DNA from: Paenibacillus fonticola DSM 21315
GTDB lineage: Bacteria > Bacillota > Bacilli > Paenibacillales > Paenibacillaceae
Assembly: GCF_000381905.1 (NCBI RefSeq)
Contig: NZ_KB907253.1
Location: 1 to 64,000 of the forward strand
DNA: 64,000 bases
Reading direction: 5' to 3'
Shown: in pieces, positions 8,930 through 18,553 of the stretch
How the letters are laid out: the number at the start of each line of letters is the position of its first letter
Numbering within the stretch: the first letter of the stretch is position 1
Translations under genes and position numbers: made by a program
Notes under the pieces: model-generated
The model's input: the letters and a program-made list of their open reading frames with translations, nothing else
The model's database searches: none
Told to the model about the DNA's origin: nothing

Positions 8930-8970
8930 ATCAATCAAGCGATCCTAATCAGGATCGCTTGATTGATTTC
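8930..8970 (+). terminator. terminator hairpin of the ssu operon
   Basis: A perfect 17-bp inverted repeat (8930-8946 and 8951-8967) with a 4-nt loop follows ssuB by about 80 bp. The T-run after it is short, but the stem is very stable. Confidence 0.75.
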
Positions 8971-9087
8971 TAGCGGCGTCATCCCCAAAATGGCTCGTTG
9001 GGACGGGATTTAGAAAACGGCGGGGCGACGGGGCTTCACCGATCGGAGTTCAAATTTGCACTTGCAGGAGTGGGGGGACATGAGGAC

Positions 9088-10392
9088 ATGAAAGGGAAAT
9101 GGATCAACTCGCCGTACACGTTTGCACTAGGGATGTTTGCGATGATGGTGCCAAGTCAGGCCTTCAGTTCGTTTTACAGTTATTTTTATGTGGAGAAGCT
9201 GGGGCTGGGCATTGGACTGGCTACATTGGCGCGGACGATTTTTCTCATCTGGGATGCCGTAAACAATCCGTTATTCGGGTACTGGTCCGATCGGACGAAT
9301 ACCCGTTACGGACGGCGCAGGCCATGGGTGTTCGGGGCAATCCCTCTTTTTATGCTGTGCTTTGTGCTCGTGTTCTCTCCTCCCGATGGATTAGCGGAGC
9401 AGGGATTGTTTACCTGGTTTCTTATTACCCTCGTTCTCTTCGAGGCCGTCGCTACCGTACTATGGGTCAACTACGGGGCGCTGTTCCCGGAGCTGTTCCG
9501 CGGCGATCGTCTTCGCGCCAAAGCCTCTGCGATTCAGCAGGGTTATCAGGTGGTGGCGCTGCTGATCGGTAGTGCACTAACGCCTGTTATTTTTACGGCA
9601 GTAGGCTTTTCCAATATGGCTATCGTGTACGCCTGCGTATTTGCTGTATTTATGAGCCTTTGTATGATGAGCGTACAGGAAAGCAAGGAGCCAGGGCAAG
9701 GCGAGCCGCTCAGGTTAATGGCTGCGTTTCGGGAGACGCTGCGGAATACAAAGTTTTGGGTATTCAATTTCGCCAACTCCTTTGCACAAACGGTCAATGG
9801 ACTGGTTGCCTCAATCATCCCTTTTTACGCCAAATACGTTCTGCATATTTCAGAGGCTTTCGTGTCCATCCTGCTTGCCTCCGTGTTCGTTTCGGTTATT
9901 CCTTTGGTGTTCTTATGGTACTGGATCATTCGGAGCATGGACGGCGTTAAGGCTTGGCGGCTATCGCTTATCGCATACGCGTTATCCGTCATTCCGCTCT
10001 GGTTCGGTTATAATTTGGTTAGCGGCATTATCGCGGGGATCGTTTTTGGCTTCGGGCTGGCCGGCTTCCTGGTAACTCCGGCGTTGGTCGGAGGACGAAT
10101 CATTGACGAGGATGCGGAGAAAACAGGCTTAAGGAGAGAGGGCATCTATACGGCGGTGAGCGGATTTATTACGCGTTCGAGCGGCCTGATTTCGGCGCTG
10201 GCCTTTTTTGTGATCGGCCTGATCTTCGGGTATGAGAGCGGGGACCGTCCGGGCCCTTCGCCGGAGCTGGCGTTTCAATATTTAATTAGCGTTGTGCCGT
10301 TCTGTTTATTGCTTATCTCCGTCATCATATCTTTTGGGGTGAAATTTGATTCTTCAGGAAAACAAAACGGAAGGGAGCTGCGGCAGCCATGA
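9088..10392 (+). CDS. GPH-family sugar:cation symporter (MFS)
   Basis: This 434-residue protein has about 12 membrane segments and the glycoside-pentoside-hexuronide family hallmark in the first cytoplasmic loop (WDAVNNPLFGYWSDRTNT followed by RYGRRRPW). It should import a glycoside or uronide with Na+ or H+. I chose ATG 9088, which directly precedes the first membrane segment; AGGAGTGGGGGG at 9066-9077 is a somewhat distant ribosome binding site. Upstream in-frame codons from 8998 would add a 30-residue tail with no support. It overlaps the following deacetylase gene by 4 bp (ATGA type), so the two are translationally coupled and probably handle the same sugar. Confidence 0.85.
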   Translation: MKGKWINSPYTFALGMFAMMVPSQAFSSFYSYFYVEKLGLGIGLATLARTIFLIWDAVNNPLFGYWSDRTNTRYGRRRPWVFGAIPLFMLCFVLVFSPPDGLAEQGLFTWFLITLVLFEAVATVLWVNYGALFPELFRGDRLRAKASAIQQGYQVVALLIGSALTPVIFTAVGFSNMAIVYACVFAVFMSLCMMSVQESKEPGQGEPLRLMAAFRETLRNTKFWVFNFANSFAQTVNGLVASIIPFYAKYVLHISEAFVSILLASVFVSVIPLVFLWYWIIRSMDGVKAWRLSLIAYALSVIPLWFGYNLVSGIIAGIVFGFGLAGFLVTPALVGGRIIDEDAEKTGLRREGIYTAVSGFITRSSGLISALAFFVIGLIFGYESGDRPGPSPELAFQYLISVVPFCLLLISVIISFGVKFDSSGKQNGRELRQP

Positions 10393-11303
10393 GCAGAAAA
10401 TTGATCATCAACTGCGATGACTTCGGACAAAGCACGGCTCTGAATCAGGCCATCATGCATTTGCTGGAGGAAGGCAAAGTGTCTTCGGCGACCATTATGG
10501 CCGTAGCTCCCGGTTTTGAAGAAGCTGCAGCTTGGAGCGTCCGCCGGCAACGGGCGAATATCGGGCTTCACCTCACGCTGACTAGTGAGTTCGAGAGGCT
10601 GCGCTGGGCGAGCTTGACCGGGGATACCTCGCTCCATGATGAGAGAGGTTATCAGCATAAGACCGTAAGGGAGTTTGAGCAGAAGGCGCGAACTGGCGCA
10701 GTACTGAAAGAGCTCGATGCCCAGTATGAACGGGTCAGAAAAGCAGGGCTCGTCATCAGCCACATCGATAACCATATGGGCAGTCTGTACGGCATGGAGA
10801 CAGGGCGCAGCCTGCTGCCGCAAATGTTCTGGAAGGCTTCCTGCTGGAAATTGCCGGCGAGGTTTTTTCGCTACATTTATGCGGAGGACCCGCTGCTCAG
10901 CTCATTGTCCGGCATCGAGCGTCCGGTGGCGCGCGCCTCTGCGCTGGCGGATGCGCTGGGAGTGCCGATCCCGGATTACCTGTTGTCGCATCCCTTCGGC
11001 CTGCAAGCCGGAGAGACGTATGACAGCTTCAAGCAGTCGATCTTAGACAAGCTCTACAGCCTCCCGACTGGCGTAAGCGAGACGTATTTTCACCCGGGAA
11101 AGGAAAACTCTTGGATGAGCCGGCATATTCCTAACTATGAGAAGCGGGTATGGGAGTTTCACTTGTTGTTTGATGACGATTTTGCTTATGCGATGCAGGA
11201 TGCCCGCGTGGAGTTGGTGAATTACCGTTATGTTCAGGAGCACCTGCGGCGTCCGCGAATACGGTCGGGACTCAGGCTGGTGAGGGAGCTTGTGAAGAAG
11301 TAA
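10389..11303 (+). CDS. YdjC/ChbG-type carbohydrate deacetylase
   Basis: This 304-residue cytosolic protein belongs to the YdjC/ChbG family, metal-dependent deacetylases that remove N-acetyl groups from sugars such as diacetylchitobiose. The metal-binding features are visible: the Asp pair in IINCDDFGQS (residues 10-11), the His of NIGLHLTLTSEF, and HIDNH in the middle. A late conserved His is in SHPFGLQ or TYFHPGKE. The start overlaps the stop of the GPH transporter, indicating one operon: import of an N-acetylated oligosaccharide followed by deacetylation. The exact sugar is not determinable. Confidence 0.83.
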   Translation: MSRKLIINCDDFGQSTALNQAIMHLLEEGKVSSATIMAVAPGFEEAAAWSVRRQRANIGLHLTLTSEFERLRWASLTGDTSLHDERGYQHKTVREFEQKARTGAVLKELDAQYERVRKAGLVISHIDNHMGSLYGMETGRSLLPQMFWKASCWKLPARFFRYIYAEDPLLSSLSGIERPVARASALADALGVPIPDYLLSHPFGLQAGETYDSFKQSILDKLYSLPTGVSETYFHPGKENSWMSRHIPNYEKRVWEFHLLFDDDFAYAMQDARVELVNYRYVQEHLRRPRIRSGLRLVRELVKK

Positions 11304-11347
11304 TGCCGTTGTAACGACAGGCTGAAGTTACAATTTGATCCATTTCC

Positions 11348-11391
11348 AAAAGCTTACCCCGGCATGAATGATGCGTTAGGAGTAAGCTTTT
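11348..11391. terminator. bidirectional terminator between convergent genes
   Basis: AAAAGCTTAC (11348-11357) pairs with GTAAGCTTTT (11382-11391) around a 24-nt loop. T-runs lie on both sides, so it can end transcripts from the deacetylase gene and from the convergent stalk-domain gene. Confidence 0.7.
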
Positions 11392-11411
11392 TACCCGTTC
11401 AAGAGCAAGTA

Positions 11412-12320
11412 TTATATATTATCCGGTACGTTTTGAATCATGTCGGAGTACACCTGTGTTGCTGCAGAGCTCTTAAAGCTGCCCTTTTCACTTCCATTCT
11501 CATAATAGAAAGTTGAAATCACGTTATCTTGTTTAGAAAACTTTGCGTAAAAATCAGGAAAAGGTTTTAAAGCGGGATCATTATATTCTGTAACGGAGCC
11601 TACCCAATATATAGCCTCACCACCCCGGGGATGTGTTACAAATTGCCCCGCTAGAACAGCTTTGCCATCCATTATTTCTACCACAGAAGTTGTATAGCCA
11701 TCGTGAAAAATATATGTTGTTGCCTTGCCCCCTGGAAAAGTATACTGATGATCCTTGTAAGTTTTAAAGCCTAATGTCTTGAAGTTAGAAGTGACAGGCA
11801 GTGAAATCGCTGCTTTACGGGCGGCTTGCAGGTCCTCTTGTTCCAACAACTTGGCGTCAAACTTATAATCCTTGGATGTAATAAATACAATATTTCGGAT
11901 AGATTCATATTGCACGTTATAACCTAATGATTCGGTGAAAAAACGAACAGGAACAAGGACACGACCCGCTTTGTTCTTTACTGGCGTCTCCATTTCAATC
12001 GCTTGCTCGTTCTTGTAAGCCATTTTACTGTTTACCGAGAGTTTTAAATATTCCCCATTCTTATTTTGAATAGTCGTAATTTTCGAAGCAGCATTCCAGC
12101 TGTACGATAAACCTAAGGATGCTAGTGCCCGGATTGGAAGATAGAGCCGATTATTATCTTCGATAGGTGATACATCCAGGGCAATAAACTCTCCGTTTAC
12201 ATTCACTTCGACTGGACTGATTGGCCACTCGGGTCCCGCAGCGGCAAAAACTCCCCTTTGCCCTATCAGCAAACTAAGGCAGAATATAACGGCCAAGAAG
12301 ATAGATGCGCCTCTCCTCAT
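11412..12320 (-). CDS. secreted protein with copper-amine-oxidase N-terminal (stalk) domain
   Basis: This 302-residue protein has an N-terminal signal peptide ending near residue 27 (VFAAAG), then a two-repeat stalk domain of the type found at the N-terminus of copper amine oxidases: LYLPIRALASLGLSYSW and VLVPVRFFTESLGYNVQY. Such domains are very common in secreted Paenibacillus proteins and have no catalytic copper centre of their own. The C-terminal half (from about residue 160) is a separate region I do not recognise, with SLPVTSNFKTLGFKTYKD at its start. It is transcribed alone, opposite to its neighbours. Confidence 0.75.
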   Translation of the reverse strand: MRRGASIFLAVIFCLSLLIGQRGVFAAAGPEWPISPVEVNVNGEFIALDVSPIEDNNRLYLPIRALASLGLSYSWNAASKITTIQNKNGEYLKLSVNSKMAYKNEQAIEMETPVKNKAGRVLVPVRFFTESLGYNVQYESIRNIVFITSKDYKFDAKLLEQEDLQAARKAAISLPVTSNFKTLGFKTYKDHQYTFPGGKATTYIFHDGYTTSVVEIMDGKAVLAGQFVTHPRGGEAIYWVGSVTEYNDPALKPFPDFYAKFSKQDNVISTFYYENGSEKGSFKSSAATQVYSDMIQNVPDNI

Positions 12321-12478
12321 AATTCTCCTCCTTGTTTAAATATATAATATAAACACCGTAGACCAATAAAAGGTTCGACAGACGAATTGAATCCTCGCTA
12401 TAATAGATAAAATCAATTGGGCTTACGATCTTCCGTGGTATAGCGGGAGATTTTCTGTATAGGAGGGGGTCAGCAAGA

Positions 12479-14311
12479 ATGTTCCGGAAATGGTTTATTC
12501 GCAACAGCAGTGTACAGAATAAGTTTCTGCTTTCGACCCTGTGTCTGATTATTATTCCGCTGGGGCTGTTTGGGATTATCTCGTTTCAAGTCTCTAAACA
12601 ATCGATTGAGTCGCAGGTTAGCCAATTGAATTTAAGAATATTAGGGCAGATTTCCGAAAAAGCGGACATGCTGCTGGACGACGTCATCTCGCTATCCAAC
12701 ACTTTTTATTTAAATCGAGAGGTCAATTATGGCTTTACGACGCAAATTTCTCCGGACAGCTACGAAGAGCTGCAAATTCGGAACGAATTTGACCGGCTGC
12801 TGACCAGCTCGATCTACTCCTTCGCCAATTTGAAAACCGACATTACCTTGCTGGGGCTAAATGGCCTGACGCTATCTACGAATCCGCTCGATTCTAAATT
12901 AAATATACAAATTATGAAGCAGCAGGATTGGTACCGTGCAACAACGGAAGCCAAAGGACAAATTTTGTGGATTACGGAGCCGATCCCGGGTCTTGCGACA
13001 ACGGCCTATGACGATCACTCGGTCTATGCCGTCCGGTCGAGCAACCGTTTTGAAAGCTGGGCTCCTATCGGATTGGTCATTATCCGTATTGATGAATCAA
13101 CTTTGAAAAATTTGTACGCAGGTTCTCTGGACGACAATCAGGAGATTATCATCGTGAATGACGGCCAAATTATTTCATCAAATAATCCGAGTTTTGCCTA
13201 CGAGGATCTCAAGTCGCGCGCTTATTATGAAAAAATCGATCAATACGAATCCGGCTTCTTCGTCGATCACGAAATGGGGACCGATCAGCTGATTGCGTTC
13301 CAGACCATCGGCAAAACCGGATGGAAGCTCATTTCCTATACACCGACCCGCACAGTGCTTGCTAACATTAACAAAATTCAGACGGTGGTCATCGTCGTTT
13401 TTGCGATCGTTGTTCTGCTTTCGTTTGGAGCATCTTATTTCATGGCCCGCCGCCTGGCGATTCCGATCAAGCGTTTGTATAAAGATTTCGGCCGCGTCGA
13501 GGAGGGGGATTTGACGGTCAGGTCGCCCGTGTACAGCGAAGATGAAATCGGCCTGCTGACTCTGAAGTTCAACCAGATGGTAGAGAAGCTTAAAGCTTCG
13601 ATCGATGATGTAAAGCGGGAGCAGCAAAACAAGCGGCGCGCGGAAATTCAGACGCTGCAATCCCAGATCAATCCGCACTTTCTATACAATACGCTGGCCT
13701 CGATCCGGTTTATGCTGTACAAGCACAAGCAGGAGACGGTCGATTCCGTCATCGTGGCTCTTGTCCGGCTGCTGAAGCAGTCCATTTCCAAGGAGGACGA
13801 ATGGATTCCCGTCGAAGAGGAACTGGACATTCTGAAGAACTATGTCTATATCCAACAAATACGCCAAGGTGATATGCTGGAGGTACGATATGAGGTAGAG
13901 GATAACATTTTGGCTTATCGGACGATTAAATTAATTTTGCAGCCGATTGTGGAAAATGCGATATTTCATGGACTGGAGCCGAAAAAAGGCAAAGGGACGA
14001 TCGTGATCAAAGGCTACCTTCACCACGACAATTTGCAGCCCAGCAATTTGCAAGGCAGGGATATCGTCTTTGAAGTGATCGATGACGGCATCGGAATGGA
14101 TCGAAGCGCCCTGCAGCCTTTTCCAGAGGTGCAGTCCTCCGATCATACGCGGGGCCTGTCCCATGGCGGGGGATTGTTGAACGTACATGAGCGCATTCAG
14201 CTCCACTTTGGACAGCAATACGGGGTGATCCTGGAATCGGCGGTGAACGCCGGGACGAAGGTTACGCTTCGCATTCCGGCATTTTACAAACGGGAGGACA
14301 TACAGCAGTGA
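12479..14311 (+). CDS. YesM-type sensor histidine kinase
   Basis: This 610-residue protein has a membrane segment at about 16-37, a large extracytoplasmic sensor region to about residue 295, a second membrane segment at about 300-322, and a HAMP linker. The histidine kinase core follows, with the phospho-acceptor His at residue 400 in QINPHFLYNTLASI (His_kinase PF06580 type) and an ATPase domain with IVENAIFHGLEP and DDGIGM. It should sense an extracellular ligand or a loaded binding protein and phosphorylate the response regulator encoded next. AGGAGGGGG at 12461-12469 supports ATG 12479. Stop and next start overlap. A possible -10 (TATAAT, 12399-12404) lies upstream. Confidence 0.9.
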   Translation: MFRKWFIRNSSVQNKFLLSTLCLIIIPLGLFGIISFQVSKQSIESQVSQLNLRILGQISEKADMLLDDVISLSNTFYLNREVNYGFTTQISPDSYEELQIRNEFDRLLTSSIYSFANLKTDITLLGLNGLTLSTNPLDSKLNIQIMKQQDWYRATTEAKGQILWITEPIPGLATTAYDDHSVYAVRSSNRFESWAPIGLVIIRIDESTLKNLYAGSLDDNQEIIIVNDGQIISSNNPSFAYEDLKSRAYYEKIDQYESGFFVDHEMGTDQLIAFQTIGKTGWKLISYTPTRTVLANINKIQTVVIVVFAIVVLLSFGASYFMARRLAIPIKRLYKDFGRVEEGDLTVRSPVYSEDEIGLLTLKFNQMVEKLKASIDDVKREQQNKRRAEIQTLQSQINPHFLYNTLASIRFMLYKHKQETVDSVIVALVRLLKQSISKEDEWIPVEEELDILKNYVYIQQIRQGDMLEVRYEVEDNILAYRTIKLILQPIVENAIFHGLEPKKGKGTIVIKGYLHHDNLQPSNLQGRDIVFEVIDDGIGMDRSALQPFPEVQSSDHTRGLSHGGGLLNVHERIQLHFGQQYGVILESAVNAGTKVTLRIPAFYKREDIQQ

Positions 14312-15948
14312 TGAATATTCTCATTGTCGATGATGAACGGATTATTCGCGAATGGTTTCGGATGACTGTGGACAAGCTTGGCGGGGACTGCCGGATCATT
14401 GGCGAGGCGGCCGGCGGCGAGGAAGCCCTGGAATTTTGCCGCCAACACCCGGTAGATCTCGTCGTTACCGATGTAAAAATGCCCGGGATGAACGGGCTGG
14501 AGCTGATCAAACAGCTGAAAGAAGAGCAGCCGGCCGTGCGCACCGTAATTTTCAGCTCTTATGGTGAATTTCATTTTGCGGCTGAGGCGCTGAAACTGGG
14601 GGCCAACGAATATATTCTCAAAGCCGAGATTACCTTGTCGGGGCTTGAGGATATTTTGCAGAAAATTAAGAGGGATATTGAACTGGAACGCAGCAAAGCG
14701 GTGGAGCTCAATTATTTACGCCATGTGTTAAATCAGAATGAGCAGGTGCTGCGGACGGCCTATTTGCGGGAACTGCTTCAGGGCAGCGGCCAAGCCGCTC
14801 AACAATTTGCGTCCAAAATGTCTTATTTCGGCATCAGGCTGCAGGAGAAGAACCTTGCCCTGATGGCTTTTGGCATCATTCCTGGGCCGGAGAAGAGCCA
14901 GCTAATTAATGATCCCGATCTGCTTCAGCAGGCGATTGTAAATATTATCAACGAAACTTTGCTGACCGAGACGGACGGAGGATGCTCTTTCCTGTACATG
15001 AATGAAGTCTATATGCTGCTCGTGAACGCCTCTGCATCAGGCATGAAGTCGCAGCGGGAGCTGCTCCAGCTTACGGCGAGCCGGGTGGCGGAAAATGCAA
15101 GGCGCTTCCTCGGCGTCGAGTCGGCGATCGGGATTAGTATGACCTACAGCAGTCTCTCGTATCTTCCTGAGCAGGCGCGCGAGGCGCTGGAAGCGCTCGA
15201 TCGGAAAAGGTTCTATGGCGACAGAAGCGTCGCTTATTTCCAGGACTCGGACACCGTGCCCCTCAATCCCGATCATTGGACGCAGTCATTTAAACCGCAC
15301 GTTGATTCCTTTCATCGATTGCTAGAGGAAGGGAAGCCGCAAGAGGCACTGCAGCAATTCGACCATGTGCTGACGAAGGCCGGAGAGGAAAAGTCGCTCT
15401 CCCCTAAACAAATGAAAGCGGTCGTATTGGAGCTGATCTACTCGGCGATCAATTGGGCGCGCAGTCTGCAGGTGCCGCTGGACAAGCTCGAAGCGCTGTC
15501 AACGGAAGTCACGGAGCAGATCGTACTGCAGGAGAACTATTCTCAGCTTGCGGTTTGGGCAGCCGGAGCGATTCGCGAGCTGATGGACTGGCTGGAGGCC
15601 ACCCGTCCGCGCTATGCCGAGCCGGTAGAAAAGGCGTGCGAGTACATTCGTTTGAATTTTGCCGGGGAAATTACGCTCAAGGAAGTCTCCATGCATGTCC
15701 ACCTCAGCCGGACATATTTTAGCGAATTGTTCAAAAAAGAAACCGGATTGAACTTCAATGAATACGTGATGCAGGTTCGCATGGTACAGGCGAAGAGCAT
15801 CCTCAAGCGCCAGCAAATGCGGATTGCGGATGTCGCGGCACAGGTGGGGTACGCCAATCCAAGCTATTTTATCAAATTGTTTAAAAAATACGCCGGAGTC
15901 TCTCCTTATGAATACATGGAGTCTTACAGCAGCTTCCGTACTCGATAA
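14311..15948 (+). CDS. YesN-type response regulator with AraC DNA-binding domain
   Basis: This 545-residue regulator has an N-terminal receiver domain with the acidic pair D7-D8, phospho-acceptor D54 in VVTDVKMPGMNG and conserved K104. A long middle region of unknown fold follows, then a C-terminal AraC-type double helix-turn-helix (EITLKEVSMHVHLSRTYFSE and RIADVAAQVGYANPSYFIKL). It should activate the sugar transport genes that follow when phosphorylated by the kinase encoded upstream. ATG 14311 shares a base with the kinase stop; GTG 14308 is an equally placed alternative. The ribosome binding site GGGAGGA is at 14292-14298. Confidence 0.9.
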   Translation: MNILIVDDERIIREWFRMTVDKLGGDCRIIGEAAGGEEALEFCRQHPVDLVVTDVKMPGMNGLELIKQLKEEQPAVRTVIFSSYGEFHFAAEALKLGANEYILKAEITLSGLEDILQKIKRDIELERSKAVELNYLRHVLNQNEQVLRTAYLRELLQGSGQAAQQFASKMSYFGIRLQEKNLALMAFGIIPGPEKSQLINDPDLLQQAIVNIINETLLTETDGGCSFLYMNEVYMLLVNASASGMKSQRELLQLTASRVAENARRFLGVESAIGISMTYSSLSYLPEQAREALEALDRKRFYGDRSVAYFQDSDTVPLNPDHWTQSFKPHVDSFHRLLEEGKPQEALQQFDHVLTKAGEEKSLSPKQMKAVVLELIYSAINWARSLQVPLDKLEALSTEVTEQIVLQENYSQLAVWAAGAIRELMDWLEATRPRYAEPVEKACEYIRLNFAGEITLKEVSMHVHLSRTYFSELFKKETGLNFNEYVMQVRMVQAKSILKRQQMRIADVAAQVGYANPSYFIKLFKKYAGVSPYEYMESYSSFRTR

Positions 15949-15975
15949 ACACCTCGCCTGCCGGGGTGTTTTTTT
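15947..15975 (+). terminator. terminator of the two-component operon
   Basis: AAACACC (15947-15953), overlapping the stop codon, pairs with GGTGTTT (15965-15971), extended inward by T-G and C-G pairs and followed by a T-run. It separates the regulator genes from the transporter genes. Confidence 0.8.
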
Positions 15976-16165
15976 GTACCTATTCGAATCATTAGTACTA
16001 TCCCAAGGATCTGCTCCCGAATGATCTGCACTTATCCGAATAAATTGCTATGCGGCAGTAATATTTTGCTATGCCTTTTAGGGCAGAGGGACTTTAAGCA
16101 TAAAGAAGGCGTTTTTTGTTGAAAAAAAGCGGAATTCCTTGGCACTGCGCCGCAAGTCCTTTTTC

Positions 16166-16171
16166 TATAAT
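16166..16171 (+). promoter_or_regulatory. -10 box of the sugar-binding protein gene
   Basis: A consensus TATAAT lies about 40 bp before the start codon region, without a good -35 at 16-18 bp. That is typical of an activator-dependent promoter, here plausibly served by the YesN-type regulator. Confidence 0.5.
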
Positions 16172-16213
16172 AGATTTAGCAGCATAAGAAGACATAATTA
16201 GGGAGGTCTACAC

Positions 16214-17524
16214 ATGAAGAAGAAATGGCTGGCCACTGTGCTGGGCGTAACCGTTCTGGCCGCTTCCGTGCTCAGCGCCTGCGGCGGAAGCAGCGGAACG
16301 GAGCAGTTGAACAAGAAGAAGGCGGAAGGCAGTGGGGAGACGACAACGCTTACTTTCTGGAGAGCAGGTACCGATGCGCAGGAGAATGCATATTGGAAAC
16401 GGGTGATCAGCGAGTTTGAAGCGAGCCATCCCGGAGTCAAGATTGAGCTGAGCGAAGCGCCGTTCGGCAATGATATGGAGACGAAGCTGAACGCGGCTTA
16501 TGCCAGCGGCACGTCCCCTGACGTGCTGTCCTATACTTTGGCTTCGGTAGCGCAGCGGGCCAGCTTGGGCCAATATGAGCCGCTCGATGGGTATTTGTCC
16601 ACTTGGGACGGCAGAAGCGATATGATGGAAAATATTTTGGATACCGGAACGTATAACGGCAGTCTGTACGGGGTGGGCTTCATCCCGGATCCGCGCGTCC
16701 TGCTGTGGCGCAAAGATCTGTTCACAGAGGCGGGGCTCGATCCAGAGAAGCCGCCAGCGAGCTGGGAGGAGCTGGCGGACTATGCCCGCAAGCTGACGAA
16801 GAAGGATGGCAACACCACGACGCTGGCTGGGTTCGCAATCCCGACGGCATCGGCCTGGACGCTATGGCAATCCTTTGTTCTGCAAAACGGCGGACAGATT
16901 ATCGACGAGCAGACGAACACACCGTTGTTTGATTCGCCGGAAGCGATTGAAGCTACAGAGTTTTTGGCGGAGCTTGTATTAGATGGCATCACCATTCCTA
17001 ATAATTCCGACAAATCGAATGAGAACCTGTTCCCGAACGGCAAGGCGGCAATTGCTTATGACAGTCCGGCTGCCTACACCAATCTACAAAAAGAGAATCC
17101 TGAACTGGTCGGACAAATCGGCGTTTCCGGGCCGATCGAGAGGAAAGAGAAGGCAACTTTCGCGGGCATGCGCTTGCTGTTCATGAGCTCGCAGAGCAAA
17201 AATAAGGAGCTCGCAGCGGAGTTTATCCAGCACATCATGTCCAAGGAAGAGACGTGGAAGCGATATACGGAACTGGGAACTCCGGTTGTCCTGAAATCGC
17301 TGGAGCAGGATTATATCAATGACAAGCCAGAGATTAACCAAGCGATCTTTGATGCAGTTTCGTACGGTAAAGGTGCTGCCAAGGTGACCTATGCCGGCAA
17401 GCTGAGCGAAATTATTAGCCAAAACCTGGAGGGAGCCTTCTATGGGAAGATTTCGGCTGAGGCAGCGATGAAGCAGGGAGTAGAGCAGTTGAATCGGGAG
17501 CTCCCTAACTTGATCGGAAAATAG
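16214..17524 (+). CDS. extracellular sugar-binding lipoprotein (family 1)
   Basis: This 436-residue lipoprotein has a signal peptide with lipobox VLSAC and a family 1 solute-binding fold: TLTFWRAGTDAQENAYWKRV, SYTLASVAQRASLGQYEPLD, PASWEELADYARKLTKKDG and LFPNGKAAIAYDSPAA. It should deliver an oligosaccharide to the two permeases encoded downstream. AGGGAGG before ATG 16214 is a strong ribosome binding site. The neighbouring sulfatase and maturase suggest that the ligand is a sulfated glycan fragment. This is inference from context. The SBP gene is followed by a stable hairpin that may raise its mRNA level over that of the permeases. Confidence 0.88.
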   Translation: MKKKWLATVLGVTVLAASVLSACGGSSGTEQLNKKKAEGSGETTTLTFWRAGTDAQENAYWKRVISEFEASHPGVKIELSEAPFGNDMETKLNAAYASGTSPDVLSYTLASVAQRASLGQYEPLDGYLSTWDGRSDMMENILDTGTYNGSLYGVGFIPDPRVLLWRKDLFTEAGLDPEKPPASWEELADYARKLTKKDGNTTTLAGFAIPTASAWTLWQSFVLQNGGQIIDEQTNTPLFDSPEAIEATEFLAELVLDGITIPNNSDKSNENLFPNGKAAIAYDSPAAYTNLQKENPELVGQIGVSGPIERKEKATFAGMRLLFMSSQSKNKELAAEFIQHIMSKEETWKRYTELGTPVVLKSLEQDYINDKPEINQAIFDAVSYGKGAAKVTYAGKLSEIISQNLEGAFYGKISAEAAMKQGVEQLNRELPNLIGK

Positions 17525-17537
17525 AGAGATTTATGGA

Positions 17538-17578
17538 ACGAAACGCCTGTTTGCTTCATTGATGCACAGGCGTTTCGT
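17538..17578 (+). terminator. intra-operon hairpin after the binding-protein gene
   Basis: A perfect 13-bp inverted repeat, ACGAAACGCCTGT at 17538-17550 and its complement at 17566-17578, with a 15-nt loop and no T-run. Such hairpins between binding-protein and permease genes typically stabilise the upstream mRNA or partially stop transcription. Confidence 0.65.
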
Positions 17579-17620
17579 ATAGGATGAAGAAAACCAGACT
17601 TCAGCGAGGTGGTTAAACCT

Positions 17621-18550
17621 ATGAAACCAATGCTATCCCGTTCTGTGGAGACGAATGGGAAGACTAGATCCAAGCAGCGGCTGAGCATCGACTACGTAGG
17701 CTATGCGATGATCGCCCCCGGCTATTTAATTTATTTTCTATTTATATTCATTCCCTTGGTAGTCGGCGTATATTACAGCTTTACGAACTATAACTTCTAT
17801 AGTACGCCGGAGTTTATTGGTTTGCAGAATTATGCCCGGCTCCTGCAGGATGCGCTGTTCGGCAAGGCGATGTACAACACGTTTATTTATGCATTATTTA
17901 CGATCTTGCCCCAATTGTTCCTGGGCTTGATTCTGGCCGTTCTGTTGAATGGCAAGCTCTTTGGCCGCGTATTCTCCCGGGCCAGCATTTATATTCCGAA
18001 CGTGACTTCAATGGTGGCCGTTTCGATGATCTGGCTGTGGATTTATGACCCGGCCCTCGGCATTTTGAATCGGATGATCAAGGTGTTTGGCATTGATCCG
18101 ATTCAGTGGCTTTATAACCCGAACACGGCGATGATGGCCGTCGTCATTATGAGCATCTGGAAATCGCTTGGTTATACGATGATCGTTTACCTGGCGGGCC
18201 TGCAGTCGATTCCGTCCAGCCTGTACGAGGCGGCGCATATGGATGGGGCTTCGAAGATCAGGCAGTTTTTCTCGATCACGATTCCGATGCTGAAGCCAAC
18301 TACATTTTTTATTCTGGTCATGTCCTGCATTAACTCATTTATGGTATTTGAGCAGGTCAATATTATGACGGCCGGGGGACCGCTAAATTCGACGACGACC
18401 GTCGTGCATCAAATCTACCTCCGCGGCTTTCAGGATTTCCAAATGGGATATGCTTCGGCAATGGCTATTGTCCTCTTTCTCATCACGCTGGTCATTACCT
18501 TGATTAATTTCAAGTACGGCAATCAGGGGGATGATTTGGATGTGGATTAA
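17621..18550 (+). CDS. sugar ABC transporter permease (MalF/UgpA type)
   Basis: This 309-residue permease has six membrane segments and a carbohydrate-uptake-1 family pattern, with the EAA coupling loop LYEAAHMDGASKIRQFFSIT near residues 200-220. It pairs with the next gene product to form the channel. I chose ATG 17621 after AGGTGG; the GTG at 17609 in frame lies inside that site. No ATPase gene is linked, so a shared MsmX-like ATPase probably energises it (established for Bacillus sugar importers; here inferred). Confidence 0.9.
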   Translation: MKPMLSRSVETNGKTRSKQRLSIDYVGYAMIAPGYLIYFLFIFIPLVVGVYYSFTNYNFYSTPEFIGLQNYARLLQDALFGKAMYNTFIYALFTILPQLFLGLILAVLLNGKLFGRVFSRASIYIPNVTSMVAVSMIWLWIYDPALGILNRMIKVFGIDPIQWLYNPNTAMMAVVIMSIWKSLGYTMIVYLAGLQSIPSSLYEAAHMDGASKIRQFFSITIPMLKPTTFFILVMSCINSFMVFEQVNIMTAGGPLNSTTTVVHQIYLRGFQDFQMGYASAMAIVLFLITLVITLINFKYGNQGDDLDVD

Positions 18551-18553
18551 TCG

